A stretch of DNA of 64,000 nt from Tessaracoccus coleopterorum. GTDB taxonomy: Bacteria; Actinomycetota; Actinomycetes; Propionibacteriales; Propionibacteriaceae. Location of the stretch: NCBI RefSeq assembly GCF_011174705.1, contig NZ_JAANIJ010000001.1, forward strand, positions 2,914,001-2,978,000, given 5' to 3'. The translations under genes were made by a program, and so were the position numbers. Shown one piece after another: positions 59,136 to 64,000 of this stretch (positions within the stretch are counted from its first letter, which is position 1; the number at the start of each line of letters is the position of its first letter). The notes below the pieces were generated by a model. That model did no database searches. It was given only the letters and a program-made list of their open reading frames with translations, and was not told the DNA's origin.

Positions 59136-59175
59136 GACCCCCGGGAGTTCCCTTCCGGGAACCCCGCCGGGGGTC
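59136..59175 (-). terminator. Terminator after the DsbA-like gene
   Basis: GACCCCCGG...GGGTTCCC pairs with GGGAACTCCCGGGGGTC around a GGAA loop, with two unpaired bases, followed by TTCGC on the minus strand. It lies 20 bases past the stop at 59195 and before valS. Confidence 0.7.
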
Positions 59176-59194
59176 GAACGTGGTGCGAGGCGGA

Positions 59195-60022
59195 TCAGCT
59201 CTCGATCTTCTTGCCGCCCTTTTCCCATGCCTCGGTCACCGCACGCAGGAAGTCGTCGGCGGTGGGCTGGATCAGCGCGTTGCCCGCCTCATCGGCGAAC
59301 TGCAACTGCTGGCCGCTGACGAGGTAGGTCGGGGTGCTGCGGATGCCGTCATCCTGGAACTGCTTGTCCGCGTTGCGGACGAAGGTGTCGAAGGCGCGCT
59401 CGTCGAACAGCTTCTGGAACGTGGTGAGGTCGTCGCCGGTGATGCCCGCCTCCGTGGCGAAGGCGTCGCGGAGCTGCTCGTTGGTGTAACCGACGCCCTC
59501 GGTGGGCTGGTTGCGGTAGACGGTGTCGTGGTAGGCGCGGTACTTTCCGACGCTGTCGGCGGCTGCCGCGGCGATCGCGGCGCGCTTGGAGTCGCCGTCC
59601 TCGACGCGGGTGCCGTCGAGCTTCGAGCCGTCGAGGAAGTATGCGGTGCGGATCTCGACCGTGATCTTTCCGTCGTCGAGCAGCTGGCCGACGACGGGGC
59701 CGTAGGCGGCTTCACGGGCCGCGCAGGCCGGGCACTGGAAGTCCTCCCAGACGACGAGGTGCGGCTTGTCCGCGCTGGGCTCGGTGCCGTCGAGGAGGAT
59801 GCCGTACTGTGCCGTCGCGTTGGGCGGGGTCTGCTGGTCGGCGGTGACGCCGCGTCCGGCGGTGACCGCCTGCACGATCACGATCGCAAGCACCACGATC
59901 AGCACGGCGACAGCGAGGCCGACACCGGCGAACACGAGGCGCTTGTTGCGCTTCGAACGCTCGTCCTGCTCCTGCTGCTGGCGCAGGGCAGCCCGCTTGC
60001 TCAGCGTCGAATTGTTGGCCAT
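59195..60022 (-). CDS. Membrane-anchored DsbA-family thioredoxin-like oxidoreductase
   Basis: Intact, 275 residues. A basic, glutamine-rich cytoplasmic tail (KRAALRQQQEQDERSKRNKR) precedes a signal-anchor helix (LVFAGVGLAVAVLIVVLAIVIV). Outside is a DsbA/Com1-like domain with the redox motif CPAC in VVWEDFQCPACAAREA (about residue 100) and the cis-Pro loop GIRSTPTYLVSG near 230. It would form disulfides in exported proteins. ATG at 60022 follows GAGGAGCACGTGGAAC. It sits between folC and valS but on the opposite strand to folC. Confidence 0.9.
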   Translation of the reverse strand: MANNSTLSKRAALRQQQEQDERSKRNKRLVFAGVGLAVAVLIVVLAIVIVQAVTAGRGVTADQQTPPNATAQYGILLDGTEPSADKPHLVVWEDFQCPACAAREAAYGPVVGQLLDDGKITVEIRTAYFLDGSKLDGTRVEDGDSKRAAIAAAAADSVGKYRAYHDTVYRNQPTEGVGYTNEQLRDAFATEAGITGDDLTTFQKLFDERAFDTFVRNADKQFQDDGIRSTPTYLVSGQQLQFADEAGNALIQPTADDFLRAVTEAWEKGGKKIES

Positions 60023-60206
60023 GTTCCACGTGCTCCTCGGATGGGATCCAGACAAAGGGGCCACCCCGCACGGGCGCGGCTCCCCAAAATGGTAACCGGT
60101 CGTGCAAAAGCGGTTCGCACCATCCTCCCGCCCGACCGAACCGTGGGACGGTGCCCGGGAGCGGGTTCACCGGTCGGTCGCGGACCCACGGTTGGGCGGT
60201 GGCCAG

Positions 60207-60212
60207 TACCCT
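60207..60212 (+). promoter_or_regulatory. Possible -10 element of folC
   Basis: TACCCT lies nine bases before the ATG at 60222, near the upper limit for a leaderless start. No Shine-Dalgarno sequence is seen. Confidence 0.35.
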
Positions 60213-60221
60213 GAAGCCACC

Positions 60222-61551
60222 ATGAGTCACTCCACGCACGAAGAACTGACGGCCGCCCTCACCGCGAGGTGGCCCGAGCACAGGGTCGCTCCCAGCCTGA
60301 ACCGCATCTCCGCCCTGATGGAGCTGCTGGGCGACCCGCAGAAGGCGATGCCGGTCATCCAGGTGGCCGGCACCAACGGCAAGGGCAGCACCGCGATCAT
60401 GATCGACGCCCTGCTGCGCGCCGCAGGCCTGCGGGTCGGGCGCTTCGCCAGCCCGCACCTCAGCGACGTGCGTGAGCGCATCGTCATCGACGGCGAGCCC
60501 ATCGGCGTCGAACGCTTCGACGAGGTGTGGGCCGACATCGAGCCCTACGTCCAGATGGTCGACGAGCAGGGCCACGACGGGGTCGCGATGACCTTCTTCG
60601 AGGTCATCACCGGCATGGCCTACGCGGCCTTCGCCGACGCGCCTGTCGACGTCGCCGTGATGGAGGTCGGGCTCGGGGTCGCTGGGACGCCACAAGCGTC
60701 GCGGACGCGACCGTAGCGGTGGTCACTCCCATCGGGCTCGACCACACCCACATCCTGGGCACCACGCTCGCCGAGATCGCGGGGAGAAGGCCGGCATCAT
60801 CAAGGCCGGCGCCACCGCGGTGCTGGCTGGGCAGGATCCCGCCGCCGCCCGTGTGCTGCTCGAGCGGGCCGTCGACGTCGGGGCGCCCGTCAAGGTCGAG
60901 GGCCGGACTTCGGCGTGATCGAACGGCAGCTCGCCGTGGGCGGGCAGTTGCTCCGCCTTGAGACCGCGGCGGGGCCGGTCGGAGACGTGTTCCTCCCCTT
61001 TTCGGGGAGCACATGGCCCGCAACGCCGCGCTCGCCACGGCGGCCGTGTCCGCTCTGCTCGGGGCGCAGCCGCTGAACCCGGAGATCGTCGTCGAAGGAC
61101 TGGGCGCGGTGGAGGCGCCCGCGCGCCTCGAGCTCGTGCGGACCTCCCCGCCGATCGTCGTCGACACCGCCCACAACCCGCAGGCCGCCCGGGTCACCAT
61201 CGACGCGATCACCGAGAGCTACGACTTCGAGCCTGTCATCGGCGTGGTCGCGATGATGCAGGACAAGAATGCCGAGCAGGTGCTGGAGATCTTCGCCGAG
61301 AAGATGGACCAGATCGTCATCACGAAGGTGTCGTCGAGCCCGCGGGCGCGGTCGGTCGACGAACTCGCCGCCATCGCGGAGACCGTGTGGGCGACGCACC
61401 AGGTGCACCGTGCCGCGACCATGGCTGAGGCGCTCGACCTCGCCGTGATGCTCGCCGACACGTCCACCGCGCAGGCCGGGTGGTCGTCGCGGGTTCGGTG
61501 ATCGCGGCGGGTGAGGCGCGGGATCTGCTCAAGCATGAGGAGCAGGGATGA
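60222..61551 (+). CDS. folC: Folylpolyglutamate synthase / dihydrofolate synthase
   Basis: About 445 residues over six pieces. The P-loop is VAGTNGKGSTAIM (about residue 48), the folate loop GRFASPHLSDVRERI follows, then MEVGLGGRWDATSV after repair, LDHTHILGTTLAEIAGEKAGIIK, and VVDTAHNPQAARV in the C-terminal domain. It adds glutamates to folates and may also make dihydrofolate. Start ATG at 60222 gives MSHSTHEELTAAL. Frameshifts near 60682, 60783, 60903, 61007 and 61478. It overlaps the next gene (ATGA). Confidence 0.93.
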
Positions 61552-61903
61552 TGCTCTCGCCCGACAACCCCATGCGGGTGCCCGCGCTCAGCACGCTCAT
61601 CATGCAGATCATCGTGATCTGGCTCGGCTACATCGGGATGATCCAACTCGAGGGCATCAACCTCGGCGTTGCAGCGGTGTGGTGCGGCGTCGCGACGATG
61701 CTGTGTCTGGCCGGTGCAGCCACCCTCCGCCGGGCCAGGTGGGGCTACCTCATCGGCTGGGCGGCCCAGGTCGCCACCATTGCACTGGGGTGCTGACGCC
61801 CTGGATGTACGCCATGGGTATTATCTTTTCACTGATCTGGGTGACGTGCGTCGTGCTAGGCCGGCGCATCGAAGCCCATCGCAGAGAGGGAAGCGCTCAA
61901 TGA
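61548..61903 (+). CDS. DUF4233 membrane protein
   Basis: About 118 residues with four helices (first around [21 protein letters not shown], last [19 protein letters not shown]). DUF4233 proteins lie between folC and ndk in many actinobacteria, and this has that place and size. Function unknown. One base lost near 61793 (IALGVLTPW). Overlaps folC and ndk by four bases each, so the set is tightly coupled. Confidence 0.85.
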
Positions 61904-62309
61904 CCGCGCGCACATTTGTCATCATCAAGCCCGACGCAGTCGAGGCCGGACACGTCGGGGACATCCTGGCCCGCTACGAGCGCGCCAGCCTGCGCGTCGT
62001 CGCGATGGACCTGAGAACCATCGCCCCGGAGTTCGCCGACCGGCACTACTGGGAACACGTCGGCCGCGAGTACTACCAGCCGCTGCGCGAGTTCATGACG
62101 AGCGGTCCGCTCGTCGCCGCGGTGCTGGAGGGTGGGAGGACACCGTCGCCGAGGTGCGGACGCTGCACGGGGCGACGGATCCCACGCAGGCGGCACCGGG
62201 CACGATCCGGGCGGACTTCGCGCGGTCGAAGCGGCACAACGCGGTGCACGCGTCCGACTCGCCGGTCAACGCGGCGAATGAGATCGCGCTCTGGTTCCCC
62301 TGTCTGTGA
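61900..62309 (+). CDS. ndk: Nucleoside diphosphate kinase
   Basis: About 136 residues. It begins [24 protein letters not shown]; the phosphohistidine is in [25 protein letters not shown] (NxxH-SDS). It transfers phosphate among nucleoside di- and triphosphates. One base is lost near 62136 ([11 protein letters not shown] after repair). The TGA overlaps the GTG of the CPBP protease gene. Confidence 0.95.
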
Positions 62310-63492
62310 CCGGGGAACCGCGTCGCGCCTCGGATGAGCCCCGCAGACCGACTGGGAGGCGCAGCGCGCGCAGTGGCCACCGCCCGGACACGGGGCACCG
62401 CCCGCTCGGCCCCAGCAGTGGGGACCGCCCGCTCGGCCCCAGCAGTGGGGACCGCCGGCGCAGCCTCCGCAGTGGGGACCGCCGGCGCAGCCTCCGCAGT
62501 GGGACCACCCGGACAACAGGTTCCCCAGTGGGCCCCACCGGGGCCGCAGGTTCCGACTTCCGCGCACCGACCCTCGCCGCTGCCTCCGGAGGGCACCCGC
62601 TACCCCAGTTCTGGCGCGCGCCCGGGTCAACAAGGCGATGCCGATCGTCGCGACGGTGCTCATGGCTGTCGTTTTCCTCGCGCTCTCAACCCTCGTCGTG
62701 CTGGGTGTCCTGCTTGCGGGCCGGACCCGCAGGGGCCCTCGAAGGCGTGCTCGACGGCACCCTGACCCCGGAACTTGTCCTCGCCAACAGCGTCTCGATC
62801 GCCCTCGTGCTGCCGTTAGCCTTCCTGATCGTGCGCATGGTGGGCCAGCGGCCGGGCAACCTGTCCTCGGTCACCGGCCGGTTCCGCTGGGGCTTCTTCC
62901 TGCGCTGCAGCGGCGTCACGGCCGCCGTGTACGGCGCCTACCTGGCCCTGTCGATCGCGCTCGACGGCATCGACTCGCTGGGCCTCGAACTCCGGTCCTA
63001 CTCGTGGTGGCTCCTGATCGGCCTGATGCTGGTGACGCCGTTCCAGGCGGCCGCCGAGGAGTACCTGCTGCGCGGGTTCGTGCTGCGCACAGTCGGGTCG
63101 TGGTTCACGGGGCCGATCGTCGCGCTGCTGGTCGGTGGCGTGGTGAACTCGTTGCTCTTTGCGTCGCTGCACGCCTCGACCGACCCCTGGCTGAACCTCG
63201 TCTACTTCTCCATGGGGCCATCGCGAGCTATCTGGCCTGGCGGACGGGCGGACTCGAGGCGGCCGTGGCGATCCACATCGTCAACAACATGGTCGGCATG
63301 GCGCTCCTCCCGTTCCAGGACATGGCATCCCAGTTCGACCGGACATCCGGGGCGGCAGGGCCGGGCGTGCTGCTGCAGGTGGTCGCCTTCGGGCTCGCCG
63401 CCGCCCTCATCGTGCTGGTGGCGAAGCGGTCGGGCGTGGCCGTCGTCGGCCCTTCTCCCGCCGCGCAGGCGGGTGTCACGCCCGAGGCCTAG
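62306..63492 (+). CDS. CPBP-family intramembrane metalloprotease with a Pro/Trp-repeat tail
   Basis: About 395 residues. The GTG at 62306 overlaps the ndk stop (GTGA) and, after repair, opens [22 protein letters not shown] cytoplasmic tail with five QWGPPA-type repeats follows (about residues 25-75). Then come about eight transmembrane helices with the CPBP (Abi) motifs EEYLLR (glutamates), FASLHAS (His) and HIVNN (His, Asn) near residues 255, 290 and 325. Such proteases cleave membrane-bound substrates, often in envelope maturation or bacteriocin immunity. About five frameshifts, including near 62722 and 63222. Confidence 0.82.
62395..62502 (+). repeat. 27-bp in-gene tandem repeats
   Basis: Two 27-bp units (CAGCAGTGGGGACCGCCCGC plus TCGGCCC) are followed by two related 27-bp units (CAGTGGGGACCGCCGGCGCA plus GCCTCCG). 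They encode QQWGPPARP and PQWGPPAQP in the CPBP protease tail. Confidence 0.8.
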
Positions 63493-63529
63493 GGAATCGG
63501 GGCCGCCACCGGTTATTCTGGGCGGCGCT

Positions 63530-64000
63530 ATGACTACCACTGCCGCGCTTCCCCAGCACTCCGTCTTCGACCGGCTCGAGCCGCTGCTCGCCCGGGTGAG
63601 CAAGCCGATCCAGTACGTCGGAGGCGAGCACAACTCCGTCGTCAAGGACTGGGACTCGATCGACGTCCGCTGGTGCCTGTCATACCCCGACGCGTACGAG
63701 GTCGGGCAGCCCAACCAGGGCGTCGCCATCCTGTACGAGGTGCTCAACGAGCGCGACTGGATCCTCGCGGAGCGCACCTACTCGGTGTGGCCCGACCTGG
63801 AGAACCAGATGCGCGAGCATGCGATCCCGCAGTTCACGCTCGACGCCCACCGGCCCGTCGGGATCTTCGATGTGCTGGGCGTCTCGTTCTCGACCGAGCT
63901 GGGCTACACCAACCTGCTGAACCTGATCGACCTGTCCGGGCTCAGCCTGCACGCGGCCGACCGTGGTGAGGACGAACCGATCGTCGTCGCGGGCGGGCAC
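63530..64000 (+). CDS. Radical SAM / B12-binding protein, N-terminal part (TIGR03960-like)
   Basis: Only the first 157 residues are in the window and they are intact: MTTTAALPQHSVFDRLEPLL, then RVSKPIQYVGGEHNSVVKDW and VRWCLSYPDAYEVGQPNQGVAILYEVLN. This matches the N-terminus of the TIGR03960 family (often followed by a TIGR03936 DUF2344 gene and then rne). The region shown is a B12-binding-like domain; the CxxxCxxC cluster would lie further on. The reaction is unknown. A TATTCT -10 lies ten bases before the ATG. Confidence 0.85.
   Translation, partial: MTTTAALPQHSVFDRLEPLLARVSKPIQYVGGEHNSVVKDWDSIDVRWCLSYPDAYEVGQPNQGVAILYEVLNERDWILAERTYSVWPDLENQMREHAIPQFTLDAHRPVGIFDVLGVSFSTELGYTNLLNLIDLSGLSLHAADRGEDEPIVVAGGH

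Overview
This window is high-GC DNA (roughly 70% by eye) from an actinobacterium. Family-level signs point to the Propionibacteriales/Propionibacteriaceae, but that placement is inference and not demonstrated. Supporting signs are paired clpP1/clpP2 with clpX, an lhr-nei2 helicase-glycosylase pair, a pyrR-pyrB-pyrC operon, a short-form ValS followed by folC-DUF4233-ndk, sugar ABC permeases without a local ATPase, GTG starts, and many promoters of the form TANNNT placed 5-9 bases before a start codon (leaderless transcripts). There is no phage, insertion sequence or CRISPR array. The window reads as an ordinary chromosomal segment with several accessory carbohydrate loci.

The assembly has a strong artefact. 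Almost every long gene is broken by one to eight frameshifts, including essential ones (ligA, valS, clpX, gnd, folC, ndk, tig). Every break I resolved by hand is the loss of one base in a run of G or C. I therefore annotate each gene at its reconstructed full extent and do not call pseudogenes. Exact residue counts and C-termini are approximate.

Layout. 1-5.9 kb: small membrane protein, rhodanese, ECF sigma factor with a membrane-anchored partner, then MarR plus a large FAD/Fe-S 2-hydroxyacid dehydrogenase. 6-8.7 kb: acyl-CoA synthetase and a double-hotdog thioesterase. 8.7-15.5 kb (minus): gnd, lhr, nei2. 15.7-19.1 kb: sugar ABC importer. 19.1-21.9 kb (minus): pyrR-pyrB-pyrC. 22-25.5 kb: PEP-utilising phosphotransferase-like enzyme with a possible leader peptide, a TetR regulator and a small membrane protein. 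25.6-29.6 kb: MFS exporter converging on pepN. 29.7-34 kb: ligA, rpiB, a DUF1707 protein, a three-copy 83-85 bp repeat array and a second Fpg/Nei glycosylase. 34-38.5 kb: beta-phosphoglucomutase-like enzyme, GH65 phosphorylase and a conserved-looking unknown. 38.5-44.2 kb: a GntR-controlled operon of DapA-family aldolase, tripartite tricarboxylate transporter (TctCBA) and a cytoplasmic sialidase-like protein. 44.7-44.9 kb: tRNA-Pro and tRNA-Gly. 45-51.5 kb: patatin, tig, AI-2E-type permease, clpP1-clpP2-clpX. 51.5-56.4 kb: tricorn-type protease and GH51 arabinofuranosidase. 56.5-64 kb: valS, DsbA-like protein, folC-DUF4233-ndk-CPBP protease, and the start of a radical SAM protein.

The most interesting loci are the GntR/DapA/TctCBA/sialidase-like operon (a possible sialic-acid-like or sugar-acid pathway with an unexpected transporter class), the hairpin-bearing repeat array between two divergent leaderless promoters, and the tricorn protease inserted directly after clpX.
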